Positions 56,837 to 64,000 of a stretch of DNA of 64,000 nt are shown one piece after another. Source of the stretch: Halorussus gelatinilyticus (GTDB lineage Archaea; Halobacteriota; Halobacteria; Halobacteriales; Haladaptataceae); contig NZ_CP096658.1 of the NCBI RefSeq assembly GCF_023238445.1, positions 3,534,001 through 3,598,000 on the forward strand. Reading direction: 5' to 3'. Both the position numbers and the translations under genes were made by a program. Below the pieces are notes generated by a model, which did no database searches, was not told where the DNA came from, and saw nothing but the letters and a program-made list of their open reading frames with translations. How positions within the stretch are numbered: position 1 is the first letter of the stretch; each line of letters opens with the position of its first letter.

Positions 56837-57016
56837 ATGCAGAAATCCGAGTTCTTCGACGCCCTGACGCTGTGGTTCGTCGCGGCCATCTTCCTCCGGA
56901 CCGGGTCCGGAAGTTCGAATCCAGCAATCGCGGTCATGGCCATCGTCGCCACCCTCCTCAGTTACGCCGTGCCGCTGTACCTCCTCGGCGAGTCGGTACT
57001 GCTGTTGACGGAGTAA
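56837..57016 (+). CDS. Small membrane protein inserted between arlJ and arlI
   Basis: 59 residues from ATG 56837, MQKSEFFDALTLWFVAAIFL then two hydrophobic helices (about 7-22 and 30-55), ending LGESVLLLTE. Codon use and helix pattern are protein-like. It is transcribed against the arl genes on either side and overlaps neither. An AT-biased GAAAACGAC stretch about 40 nt upstream may be its promoter. No family recognised. Confidence 0.65.
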   Translation: MQKSEFFDALTLWFVAAIFLRTGSGSSNPAIAVMAIVATLLSYAVPLYLLGESVLLLTE

Positions 57017-57044
57017 AAGGCTCGACGCGAAAATTCCTGCCCAA

Positions 57045-58835
57045 TCAGTCGATGGAGCGGTGGATGTCGAAGGGCAGTTCGTCCACCCCGCCGCGCTGGA
57101 AGGCCTCGATGGTCTCGTTGACCTCGTGGTAGCCCAGAATGTTCTCCTCTATCATTCGCTCCATGAGTTCGGCCCGGAAGTCCAGTTCCTTGTAGATGTC
57201 GCGGGTGTTCTCGTACCCGAGCAGAGTCGCAATCTGCTCTTCGAGGACGAAAGAGTTGTTCATCCCCTGGAAGACGATTTCGTCCTCGACGGGGTCCCAG
57301 TAGAACGACTGGCGGGTCACGACGCCGCCCATCTCCTTTGAGTAGCCCTCGATTTCCTGCACCGAGGTCACGCGGCGCAGCACGTCGTCGCCCTGCTTGA
57401 CCCGGTTCTGGAACAGCGCCACGTCGGCGTTGTCCATGAACGTCTCGGGGATGTTGATGGGGTCGCCGGTGAAACGCTGAATCATCGAGACGATGTCGCT
57501 GGCGTGGAACGTCAGCATCACGGGGTGGCCGGTCTGGGCCGCCTGGAACGCCATGCGACCCTCCTCGCCACGGACCTCACCCACGATGATGTAGTCGGGA
57601 CGCGAACGGAGCGCGGCCGCCACGAGGTCGAACATGTCCACGTCGGTACTGTCCTCGCCGCCGCCCTCGCGGGTCAGGAGTTGCTGCCACGTGTCGTGGG
57701 GCGGCAGGACCTCGGCGGTGTCCTCCGCGGTGTAGATCTTGCTGTCGCGGGGGATAAACGACATGATACAGTTCAGGGTCGTGGTCTTCCCGGACGCCGT
57801 CTCCCCGACCACGAACACGGTCTGTTCGTTCTCCAGACAGAGCCAGAGGTACGCCGCCAGCTTCGGCGACAGCGTGCCCCACTTGGTAATCTGGGCGACC
57901 GACAGCGGCGTCCCCTCGCCCTGACGGATGGTGAGGCTCGGCCCCTTCAGGCTCACGTCGTCGGAGTAGATGATGTTGATACGCGACCCGTCCGGCAGGG
58001 TCGAGTCGACGATGGGGTCGCTGTCGCTCACAGGGTCGCCGATTCGCTCGCCCATGTTTCGCAGCCAGTTGTCGAATCGGTCGGGCGACCCGAAGTCCAC
58101 GCTGGTCCCGAGCATGCCGAACGTGCCGTGGTCGACGTACGTCTCGTGGGGACCGATGACGTGGATGTCCTCGTTGGCCGGGTCGCGCATGATGGGTTCG
58201 AGCGGACCGAAGCCGACGATGTCCCGGTTGAGTCGGTACCGGATGTTCTCGTAGGTCTGTTCGGACACCTCGTAGGTCCCGATGTTGGTGAAGTCCTTGA
58301 CGTACCGCACGATGTCGTCGGTCGAAAACGTCCGGACGTTGTGTTTGAAGTCGTTGTACGAGACGTCCTTTATCCAGTCGAGAATCCGCTGTGCCGAGAC
58401 GTTCTGGAGGTTGGCCCGACCGCCACCGCCGCCGTTGTTGCCGTTGTTGACCAACACCGTGTCGTCCAGCAGTTCCTCGATGCGGTCGTCGTACTCGCCC
58501 TCGTCCTGCGGTGCGGGCTTCTTGACGCTCTTCTCCAAAATCTCGCCCCGGACCTTACCGAACAGCTCCTGTTCGGTGCCCGAGAGTTCGGGTTCGACCG
58601 CGTAGTACTCGGTGTCTTGGCCCACGTCGCCGTAGACGTGACAGTAGATGGGACCGCCGACCGGATAGATGACGTTGGGCTTGTCGGCTTCCCACTCGTC
58701 GCCCGGTTCGTCGATGAGTCTCGGGAACTCGCCGGTGAACTGCTTGAATCGCTTCAGGTAGTCCCGCAGGTGGGGTCGCCGCATGGCGACTTCCCGAAGG
58801 TCGTCCTGAATCTGTGCGGTCCCGTGCTCAGTCAT
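57045..58835 (-). CDS. arlI: Archaellum motor ATPase ArlI (FlaI)
   Basis: 596 residues of the type II/IV secretion ATPase family. Walker A VGETASGKTTTLNCIMSF, Asp box TAEDTAEVLPPHD, Walker B-like DYIIVGEVRGEEGRMAFQAA and His box GHPVMLTFHASDIVSMIQRF. The N-terminal part (about 1-250) is the long archaeal three-helix/adaptor region with a Gly/Asn-rich loop (NNGNNGGGGGRANL). Hexameric, powers assembly and rotation at the inner face of the membrane. It follows arlH by 11 bp. Confidence 0.96.
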   Translation of the reverse strand: MTEHGTAQIQDDLREVAMRRPHLRDYLKRFKQFTGEFPRLIDEPGDEWEADKPNVIYPVGGPIYCHVYGDVGQDTEYYAVEPELSGTEQELFGKVRGEILEKSVKKPAPQDEGEYDDRIEELLDDTVLVNNGNNGGGGGRANLQNVSAQRILDWIKDVSYNDFKHNVRTFSTDDIVRYVKDFTNIGTYEVSEQTYENIRYRLNRDIVGFGPLEPIMRDPANEDIHVIGPHETYVDHGTFGMLGTSVDFGSPDRFDNWLRNMGERIGDPVSDSDPIVDSTLPDGSRINIIYSDDVSLKGPSLTIRQGEGTPLSVAQITKWGTLSPKLAAYLWLCLENEQTVFVVGETASGKTTTLNCIMSFIPRDSKIYTAEDTAEVLPPHDTWQQLLTREGGGEDSTDVDMFDLVAAALRSRPDYIIVGEVRGEEGRMAFQAAQTGHPVMLTFHASDIVSMIQRFTGDPINIPETFMDNADVALFQNRVKQGDDVLRRVTSVQEIEGYSKEMGGVVTRQSFYWDPVEDEIVFQGMNNSFVLEEQIATLLGYENTRDIYKELDFRAELMERMIEENILGYHEVNETIEAFQRGGVDELPFDIHRSID

Positions 58836-58846
58836 GGTAGAGGTCG

Positions 58847-59611
58847 TTACGCGACACTACGGCTTTCGATGACGATTCCGGCGTCGGCCCGCACCGAGAA
58901 CCCGATGGTGTCGCCGACCTGCTCGCCCATCCCGGCGAAGCGCTTGACCGAGATGTTGCGGCGCACGTCGTTGCCGACCTCGACCATCTGGAGTTCCATG
59001 AACACGTCGGCGATGGCGCGGAACGGCCCGATGGCCTCCTCGTCCACCGTCGAAGGGTCCACCGTGAGGACGATGACCTGCCCCTGCGAGACCAAATCGC
59101 GGAAGAACGAGATGATTTCGAGGGCGGCTTGGCGCTCCTCGTTCTGGCGAATCAGCGCCTCGAACTTGGGGTCGTTGCGGAGGATGGCGTCGAACGTGTC
59201 GATGACGATGACGTCGGCCTGCCACATGGCCTCCGCGTTCATCAGCCGATTCAGCAGTTCCTTTCGGTTGCCCTCCTCGTCCTCGGCGGGTGCGGTCAGG
59301 CGACCGCCGCCGGTGTCCACGTCGGCGTGGAGAAAGAGGAGGCGTTCGTCGAGTAGGTGGTCCTCCACGCCGTACGACAGCGAGTGCATCTGGTCGATGA
59401 ACCCGCCGATGGTCAGTTCGGTCGAGAGCAGGGTAACCGAGTGGCCCGTCTCGCAGAGTCCGTAACTGAACCGCTGGCTGATAGCCGACTTTCCGGCCCC
59501 GTAGTCGCCCTCGATGAGGACGATGGAACCGCGGGGGACGCCGCCGCCGAGTTCGTGATTCAATCGGTCGTGGTCTTCGAGGCCGAGGGAGTAGAGATTG
59601 TCTTGACTCAT
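58847..59611 (-). CDS. arlH: Archaellum motor regulator ArlH (FlaH)
   Basis: 254 residues, RecA/KaiC-like. Walker [15 protein letters not shown] with Lys41; incomplete Walker [34 protein letters not shown] is typical of ArlH. It binds ATP without strong hydrolysis and regulates ArlI. It overlaps arlG by 4 nt and precedes arlI. Confidence 0.95.
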   Translation of the reverse strand: MSQDNLYSLGLEDHDRLNHELGGGVPRGSIVLIEGDYGAGKSAISQRFSYGLCETGHSVTLLSTELTIGGFIDQMHSLSYGVEDHLLDERLLFLHADVDTGGGRLTAPAEDEEGNRKELLNRLMNAEAMWQADVIVIDTFDAILRNDPKFEALIRQNEERQAALEIISFFRDLVSQGQVIVLTVDPSTVDEEAIGPFRAIADVFMELQMVEVGNDVRRNISVKRFAGMGEQVGDTIGFSVRADAGIVIESRSVA

Positions 59612-60057
59612 GTTCTGAACTGAAGCACCTCCTCGTCGCCGTTGACGATAATCTTCACGCGGTGGTCACCGCCCGAGAGCGACTGGTCGATTTCGAGTCG
59701 CACGACGTTGCCGACGCGCCACGCCGACCCGTCGAGGACGGTGACGGCGATGCTCGTCTGGTATTTCCCGTCCACTATCACTTCCAGTTGGTCACTCTCG
59801 GCTTCGAGTGGACGTGACCCGGTGTTTTTCACTAGTACCGTGATGTTCTCCTCGCCCGCCGAGTTGTACACCGCACCGCTCGCGGGGTCACTGATGATGG
59901 AGATGTCCGTGCGGATGTCGCCGCTCAGGTCGATGCTCCGGTCGCCGAGCGCCGAGGAGAGCCGCTGAACGCCCTGCGTGAACGTCCCCGCGACGCTCGC
60001 GGCGATGATGAGACTGGCGATGAACAGGATGAGGTGAGATGTGGAAACGCTCGCCAC
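59608..60057 (-). CDS. arlG: Archaellum stator-type protein ArlG (FlaG)
   Basis: 149 residues. One N-terminal transmembrane helix (about 7-28, [20 protein letters not shown]) and an outer beta-sandwich domain with [20 protein letters not shown]. With ArlF it forms the complex that contacts the S-layer. GTG start directly after the arlF stop. Confidence 0.92.
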   Translation of the reverse strand: MASVSTSHLILFIASLIIAASVAGTFTQGVQRLSSALGDRSIDLSGDIRTDISIISDPASGAVYNSAGEENITVLVKNTGSRPLEAESDQLEVIVDGKYQTSIAVTVLDGSAWRVGNVVRLEIDQSLSGGDHRVKIIVNGDEEVLQFRT

Positions 60058-60507
60058 TCAGACCACCTCCGAGTCGGCGACACCAGGTCCGGTCACGACC
60101 TTCACTCGGTCTGGCCGAGTGGCCACCGAGACGTTGAAGCGGAACGTCTCGCCGGGCAACCAGATGTCGGTCTCGTCACTTCCTACCACTTCGAACGTCT
60201 CCATTCTGGAACTCGTGTGGTTCGTGTAATTTCCATCTATAAGAATGTCGGTGTCATCTGTCGATAACGTCGTGGAACCCGTGTTGTTGACTGTCACGTT
60301 CAAGTAGAGGTCTCCGCCTTCGTTGGCGACCGACGCGTTACCGATGGCAATCGCGGTGTTCTGTCGGGCGAGCGCGTCCTCGGTGTTCTCCTCGTAGGCG
60401 TCGTTGACCCGCTCCATCCCGTTGTTCGCCGCCGAATAGGCGATTCCGAAGCTGATGAAGAGACCGAGGAAGATAACGACGGTCGCGCCACTAACGCTGA
60501 ATCCCAT
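60058..60507 (-). CDS. arlF: Archaellum stator-type protein ArlF (FlaF)
   Basis: 149 residues from ATG 60507: MGFSVSGATVVIFLGLFISF (transmembrane helix about 6-28), then a beta-sandwich domain with LYLNVTVNNTGSTTLSTDDT, binding the S-layer in studied archaea. It overlaps the 3' end of arlCE by 17 nt, indicating coupling. A start at GTG 60516 adds three residues and cannot be excluded. Confidence 0.92.
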   Translation of the reverse strand: MGFSVSGATVVIFLGLFISFGIAYSAANNGMERVNDAYEENTEDALARQNTAIAIGNASVANEGGDLYLNVTVNNTGSTTLSTDDTDILIDGNYTNHTSSRMETFEVVGSDETDIWLPGETFRFNVSVATRPDRVKVVTGPGVADSEVV

Positions 60508-62035
60508 CGCGCCCACCTCGAATCTGTGCGCAGTGTTCGACGATTTTCCGCTGGACCGCGTCGCCGGTCAGTTGGCTCAGGAAGGTGAGGCTCTGGATGT
60601 GGTCGTCCACTTCGAGCGTCGCGGGACCGGTCTCCTCGGTGTCTACCGATTCCACGTCGGCGAACCCGCCTACGAACGCCAGCAGCTCCTCCTCGACCGA
60701 CTCGCTTATCCAGCCGATGTCGCTGTAGTACTCGATGGTCCGGACCGCGTCCTCGGGACCGAACTCGGTCACAAGGAACTCCAACCACTCCATCACCACG
60801 AGGTCCGAGACGTAGCCGCTGGGGAGCTGTGCGAGGTACGGCTTGCCGCCCCGCCCCGCGTTCGCGTTCGCGGCCGTCGCGGGTTCGGCGGGTTCGGCAG
60901 GTTCGGTCTCGGCCGGTTCCTCGAACTCGAAGTCGCCGTCCTCGGGGGCCGGGTCGGTCTCGACCGCCGGTTCGGGAGCGTCGTCGAGGTCCGCGAGGTC
61001 GTCCTCGGCGTCGTCGGGGGCGTCTCCGTCTTCGGCCCAGTCGGCGTCGCCCGACTCGTACTCCTCTTTGAGTTCCTCGAACGTCGATCCACCGGCCTGT
61101 CCACCGTCGCCGTCACCGGCACCGTCGTCTACGTCGTCCATCATCGGCTCCTCGTCGTCTAACGCCTCGTCCGGCGATTCGAAGCCGAGGTCGTCGGCCG
61201 CCTCGTCTTCGAAGTCGTCCTCCTCCTCGAAGTCATCGCCGAGCTCGTCACCGTCATCCTCGAAGTCGTCCTCCTCCTCGAAGTCATCGCCGAGCTCGTC
61301 ACCGTCATCCTCGAAGTCGTCTTCCTCGTCGAAGTCGTCGTCGAAGAAGCTCTCGGCCTCGGCGTCGGCCACGTCCTCGCTGAGGTCTTCTTCCTCCTCT
61401 TCTTCCTCCTCGCCGTCGAACAGGCCGAAGCCGCCGCCACCGTCCTCGCCGCCGAAGTTGCCGCCGCCACCGCCCATCCCGCCCTGTTGCACGTCGTCCA
61501 CGAACGGGTTGACGCCGCGGGTGACCATCTCGTAGATTTCGAGGAGTTTGCGGACGTTCTCCTCGGTCTCGTCCACCTTCGAAGATATCTGTTCGTTCTC
61601 GCTCCGGACCGTCCCGACCGTCGATGAGATCTCGGCGACCTCGTTTTCGAGTTCGTCGATCCGGTTTTCGAGTTCCTGGGTCGGTCCGCCGCCGCCACCG
61701 CCCATGGCGAACTCGTCGTCGCCGCCCCCGTCGGCCCAGTCGTCCATCTCCCCGTCCATCCCCATGCCGTCGTCCATACCGCCGTCCATCCCGCCGAAGT
61801 CGTCGTCCATCTCCCCGCCCATCTCGCCACCCATGCCGTCGCCGCCCATACCGTCGCCGCCCATACCGTCGCCGCCCATACCGTCGCCGAAGAGGTCGTC
61901 ATCGCCACCGCCGCCGGAGCCGTCGGCGTCGGCGCTCTCGCCCTCCTCTTCGTCCATGAAGTCCATGATTCCCATGCCGACCAAGCCCGTCCCGAGGAGG
62001 TAGACGAACTGGTCGCTGAGACCGATAAGTTTCAT
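60491..62035 (-). CDS. arlCE: ArlC-ArlE fusion with long acidic linker (FlaCE)
   Basis: 514 residues from ATG 62035. N-terminus MKLIGLSDQFVYLLGTGLVG is amphipathic. A Gly/Met/Asp repeat region (about 30-115), a coiled coil (ELENRIDELENEVAEISSTV, about 117-170: ArlC-like), a very acidic linker with exact internal duplications (about 205-400) and a C-terminal ArlD/E domain (YLAQLPSGYVSDLVVMEWLE, then FGPEDAVRTIEYYSDIGWIS). ArlCDE proteins form the cytoplasmic ring that receives the chemotaxis signal through CheF. Start TTG 62044 is rejected in favour of ATG 62035. Confidence 0.9.
   Translation of the reverse strand: MKLIGLSDQFVYLLGTGLVGMGIMDFMDEEEGESADADGSGGGGDDDLFGDGMGGDGMGGDGMGGDGMGGEMGGEMDDDFGGMDGGMDDGMGMDGEMDDWADGGGDDEFAMGGGGGGPTQELENRIDELENEVAEISSTVGTVRSENEQISSKVDETEENVRKLLEIYEMVTRGVNPFVDDVQQGGMGGGGGNFGGEDGGGGFGLFDGEEEEEEEEDLSEDVADAEAESFFDDDFDEEDDFEDDGDELGDDFEEEDDFEDDGDELGDDFEEEDDFEDEAADDLGFESPDEALDDEEPMMDDVDDGAGDGDGGQAGGSTFEELKEEYESGDADWAEDGDAPDDAEDDLADLDDAPEPAVETDPAPEDGDFEFEEPAETEPAEPAEPATAANANAGRGGKPYLAQLPSGYVSDLVVMEWLEFLVTEFGPEDAVRTIEYYSDIGWISESVEEELLAFVGGFADVESVDTEETGPATLEVDDHIQSLTFLSQLTGDAVQRKIVEHCAQIRGGRDGIQR
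61210..61311 (-). repeat. Exact 51-bp tandem duplication in arlCE
   Basis: Positions 61210-61260 and 61261-61311 are identical, encoding a 17-residue acidic unit (EEEDDFEDDGDELGDDF) twice, with a decayed third start. It is in frame. Confidence 0.85.
61836..61890 (-). repeat. 15-bp tandem repeat in arlCE
   Basis: CCGTCGCCGCCCATA at 61836, 61851 and 61866, with a fourth unit degenerate after 9 nt. On the coding strand it encodes GMGGD repeats near the N-terminus of ArlCE. Confidence 0.8.
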
Positions 62036-62157
62036 TATCGACAACAGCGAACTTCCGCCACATTAATCTTCCCCCTGAGTTATCAGCTCTGATACTCGCC
62101 AGCGCCGAGACCCAAAACGCCGCGAGGGACGCACTGTAACCCGTTTCACGGGGTTTT

Positions 62158-62982
62158 CTACCGGATTGATGTAGTATCTACTTTCTTATATATACGGAGG
62201 CGACGAGCGACCGGTTCGAAGGCCGGTTTGAGCGTGTCGGGGAGCGTCTCGGTCTTCCCGATGACGAGGTAGCCGCCCACCGAGAGCGACTTCGAGACCG
62301 TCTCCAGAATCGGAAGCTTGTGCTCGGCGTCGATGTAGATGAAGAGATTACGACACACCACGAGGTCGAAGTCCGACTTCGGGTCGCCGTTGATGAGGTC
62401 GTGGCGCTCGAACGACACGAGGTCCTTGACGGGGTCGGTCACGGCGAACTCGTCGTCCGTGCGCCGGACGTACCGCTCGTACTCGTCCAGCGGCGCGAGT
62501 TGCTCGCCGATGTCGGTCGTCCGAGTGTTCTCGTAGACGCCCCGCCGGGCCGCCGCCAGAATCTCGCGGTCGATGTCGGTCGCGGTTATCCGGACGTTCC
62601 CGTCCTTGACCTCCGGGTCGTCCAGCGCGAGCATCGACAGCGAGTAGGGTTCCCGGCCGTCCGAACAGGCCGCGCTCCAGAGCCGAATCCGGTCGCGCTC
62701 GGCCGAGAGCGCCCGGAGGACGTTTCGGACCTCCTCCCAGACCTCGGGGTTGCGGAAGAAGCTCGTGACGTTGACCGAGAAGGCGTCCAGCAGGGCCTCC
62801 TGCTCGCTCTCGTCGCTTTGCAGGAGGTCGAGGTACGCGGCGTAGCTCTCGGTGTCACTCCGGCGCATCCGCGAGGAGACCCGCCGGTCGAGATACGAGT
62901 CGTCGTAGTAGCTCGTGGCGAACCCGAGTTCGTCCTCGACGTACTCCAACAGCCGGTCGAAGGCCTCGTCGTCGGACGTCAC
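62158..62982 (-). CDS. cheR: CheR chemotaxis protein methyltransferase
   Basis: 274 residues from GTG 62982, which overlaps the cheD stop as GTGA. An N-terminal helical CheR domain ([20 protein letters not shown], then [20 protein letters not shown]) is followed by a SAM-binding Rossmann domain ([60 protein letters not shown]). It methylates glutamates on transducers such as the one at 39795. First start codon without added non-family residues. Confidence 0.94.
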   Translation of the reverse strand: MTSDDEAFDRLLEYVEDELGFATSYYDDSYLDRRVSSRMRRSDTESYAAYLDLLQSDESEQEALLDAFSVNVTSFFRNPEVWEEVRNVLRALSAERDRIRLWSAACSDGREPYSLSMLALDDPEVKDGNVRITATDIDREILAAARRGVYENTRTTDIGEQLAPLDEYERYVRRTDDEFAVTDPVKDLVSFERHDLINGDPKSDFDLVVCRNLFIYIDAEHKLPILETVSKSLSVGGYLVIGKTETLPDTLKPAFEPVARRLRIYKKVDTTSIR

Positions 62983-63491
62983 AGCTCCTCGGCCCCCTTG
63001 TGGGTGCTGGTCACGGTTAGCGTCCACGTCTCGGGAATCAACTCGACCGACCGTCCGTAGTCGCCGCCCACGTCCTCGGCGACGATGGGAACGTCGCGTT
63101 CGCCGAGCGCCGTCCGCGTTCGCTCGACGTTCCGCTCGCCGACGCCCTCGCTGACGCCCGAGAAGTCGAACATCTTGCTTCCGCCCGCGAGTTTGGCCTC
63201 GGCGCGCTCGGGGTCGCCGCCCGCAGCTTCGAGTTCGGCCAGCAGTCGCTCGACGCCGGCCTCGACCGACTTGGCCGGCTTCCCCCGGTCGTCGCCGGTC
63301 GCGTCCGGGAGCATGACGTGGGCCAGTCCGGCGACCCCCGACTCCGGGTCCGCCACGGCGACGCCGACGCAGGAGCCGAGACCGCTGGTCGTGACTCTAG
63401 TCTCGCCGGTGGCGACCGCGAGGTCGGCCACGCCGACTCGCACGCGGTCGGGAACGTCGTCGGCCAAGAAGTGGCGTTCGGCGGTCATCAT
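62979..63491 (-). CDS. cheD: CheD chemoreceptor glutamine deamidase
   Basis: 170 residues. The catalytic Cys is in [20 protein letters not shown], the His in [10 protein letters not shown], and a downstream Thr/Ser in SKMFDFSG. Deamidates receptor glutamines and docks with CheC; in haloarchaea it also binds CheF. ATG 63491 overlaps the cheC stop (ATGA); 63488 is an alternative. Confidence 0.94.
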   Translation of the reverse strand: MMTAERHFLADDVPDRVRVGVADLAVATGETRVTTSGLGSCVGVAVADPESGVAGLAHVMLPDATGDDRGKPAKSVEAGVERLLAELEAAGGDPERAEAKLAGGSKMFDFSGVSEGVGERNVERTRTALGERDVPIVAEDVGGDYGRSVELIPETWTLTVTSTHKGAEEL

Positions 63492-64000
63492 AGCGTGCCC
63501 GCTTTCGTCTTGCGTTCGGCCGTGGCGTCCGGGTCGATGTCCTCTAGCGCGGTCCGGAGGTCGGTCTCGTCGGGGAGCGCGTAGATTCCGCAGTCGAACT
63601 CCCGGTCGTCCGCTCGCAGCGTCGCGTCGAAGAGGAACGCGAACGACTGAGTGCGTCCGAGGCGCGCGACGACCGACTCGGCGACCGCGGGACCCGCGTC
63701 GTGGACGAACTGGGGCGGCGAGATGTCGATGGTCGCGTCCAAGACGTTCGCCCAGCCGTCGATGAAACTGCTGGTCATCACGTTGCCGATCTCCTTCATC
63801 GCGGACTGGGCCTGTTCGTTGAAGGTCGTCACCTCGTCGGTGCCAGGCACGAGCGCCGCGGCCACTTCGCGGGCCGACGCCTCGTCGAACAGCACGAGAA
63901 CGTACCCGCCGAGCGCGCCCTCGGTCCGGAGGACGACCCCGACGTACGGGCGGTCGGCCAACTCCGCTGGCACGTCTTCGATGGGGACGAAGCTCAAATG
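63488..64000 (-). CDS. cheC: CheC CheY-phosphatase/adaptor family protein (5' end beyond window)
   Basis: Partial: at least 170 residues, C-terminal side complete, N-terminus off the right edge (frame continues through HLSFVPIEDVPAELADRPYV). Family motif EQAQSAMKEIGNVMTSSFID followed by GWANVLDATIDISPPQFVHD is the CheC/FliY phosphatase helix (E-x-x-x-N). A single such helix is visible in this part. The apparent TTG start at 63997 is not a real start, because coding continues to the edge. Confidence 0.9.
   Translation of the reverse strand, partial: HLSFVPIEDVPAELADRPYVGVVLRTEGALGGYVLVLFDEASAREVAAALVPGTDEVTTFNEQAQSAMKEIGNVMTSSFIDGWANVLDATIDISPPQFVHDAGPAVAESVVARLGRTQSFAFLFDATLRADDREFDCGIYALPDETDLRTALEDIDPDATAERKTKAGTL

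Noticed and set aside
52592-57016. Long frames antisense to UPF0104 and sense across arlJ
   Set aside because: They oppose genes with clear family motifs and contain low-complexity R/E/D strings typical of third-position GC shadows.

Overview
The window is a GC-rich, acid-protein-biased stretch of a haloarchaeal (class Halobacteria) chromosome. The evidence is uniformly acidic proteins, leaderless genes with a TATA-like box about 25-30 nt before the start codon, an archaellum (arl) and archaeal chemotaxis locus with CheF, CheD and CheC, a methylglyoxal synthase, a PGF-CTERM surface protein and several haloarchaea-only small protein families. The genus cannot be fixed from this sequence alone.

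Layout. (1) 1-6.9 kb, metabolic: a RimK-type ATP-grasp ligase (cut by the window edge) is divergent from an AspA/AstE-type zinc amidohydrolase. A broken HTH regulator follows, then the complete sdhCDBA succinate dehydrogenase operon, an XapX membrane protein and a small DUF-type gene with a start-codon problem. (2) 7-38.6 kb, cell-surface glycan region: a PGF-CTERM propeller/PKD protein, DUF1616 and DUF457 membrane proteins, two secreted beta-helix proteins plus a remnant of one, three alkaline-phosphatase-superfamily enzymes, two FemAB-like transferases, a polysaccharide deacetylase, glmM, and a set matching Pseudomonas WbpA-B-E-D-I (UDP-ManNAc3NAcA route). A polytopic polymerase/GT-C-like protein, a Wzx-type flippase and a UDP-sugar 4-epimerase complete it. 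No classical glycosyltransferase is visible. (3) 38.8-64 kb, motility: cheF, a soluble transducer, a HEAT-repeat protein, archaellin, a small HTH/membrane pair and cheW. Next come glmU, glmS, a second deacetylase, an aberrant tRNA-like sequence, a receiver/PAS/GAF histidine kinase, a second cheF and a UPF0104 membrane protein. The run arlJ-arlI-arlH-arlG-arlF-arlCE-cheR-cheD-cheC (partial) closes the window.

Most notable signal. The exact octamer TAACAAAG occurs ten times between 9.5 and 46.8 kb (found by eye). All copies lie outside conserved coding domains and all point toward the surface-glycan gene or operon they precede. In three cases the motif sits 24-31 nt before the gene's own start codon, where the TATA box of a leaderless transcript would be. 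In two more it sits 24-26 nt before a mini-ORF whose end overlaps the gene start. The set covers all three UDP-GlcNAc genes (glmM operon, glmU, glmS), the wbp-like operon, the polymerase/flippase pair, two AP-superfamily genes, one FemAB gene, DUF1616 and the PGF-CTERM protein. This looks like one dedicated promoter class or regulon tying precursor supply to glycan assembly.

How the genes may work together (inference). GlmS, GlmM and GlmU make UDP-GlcNAc. The Wbp-like enzymes turn it into a 2,3-diacetamido uronic acid nucleotide. The flippase and polymerase-like protein assemble and export a polymer. FemAB-like transferases, AP-type enzymes and deacetylases decorate it with amino acids or phospho-groups and trim it. 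The beta-helix and PGF-CTERM proteins act outside the cell.
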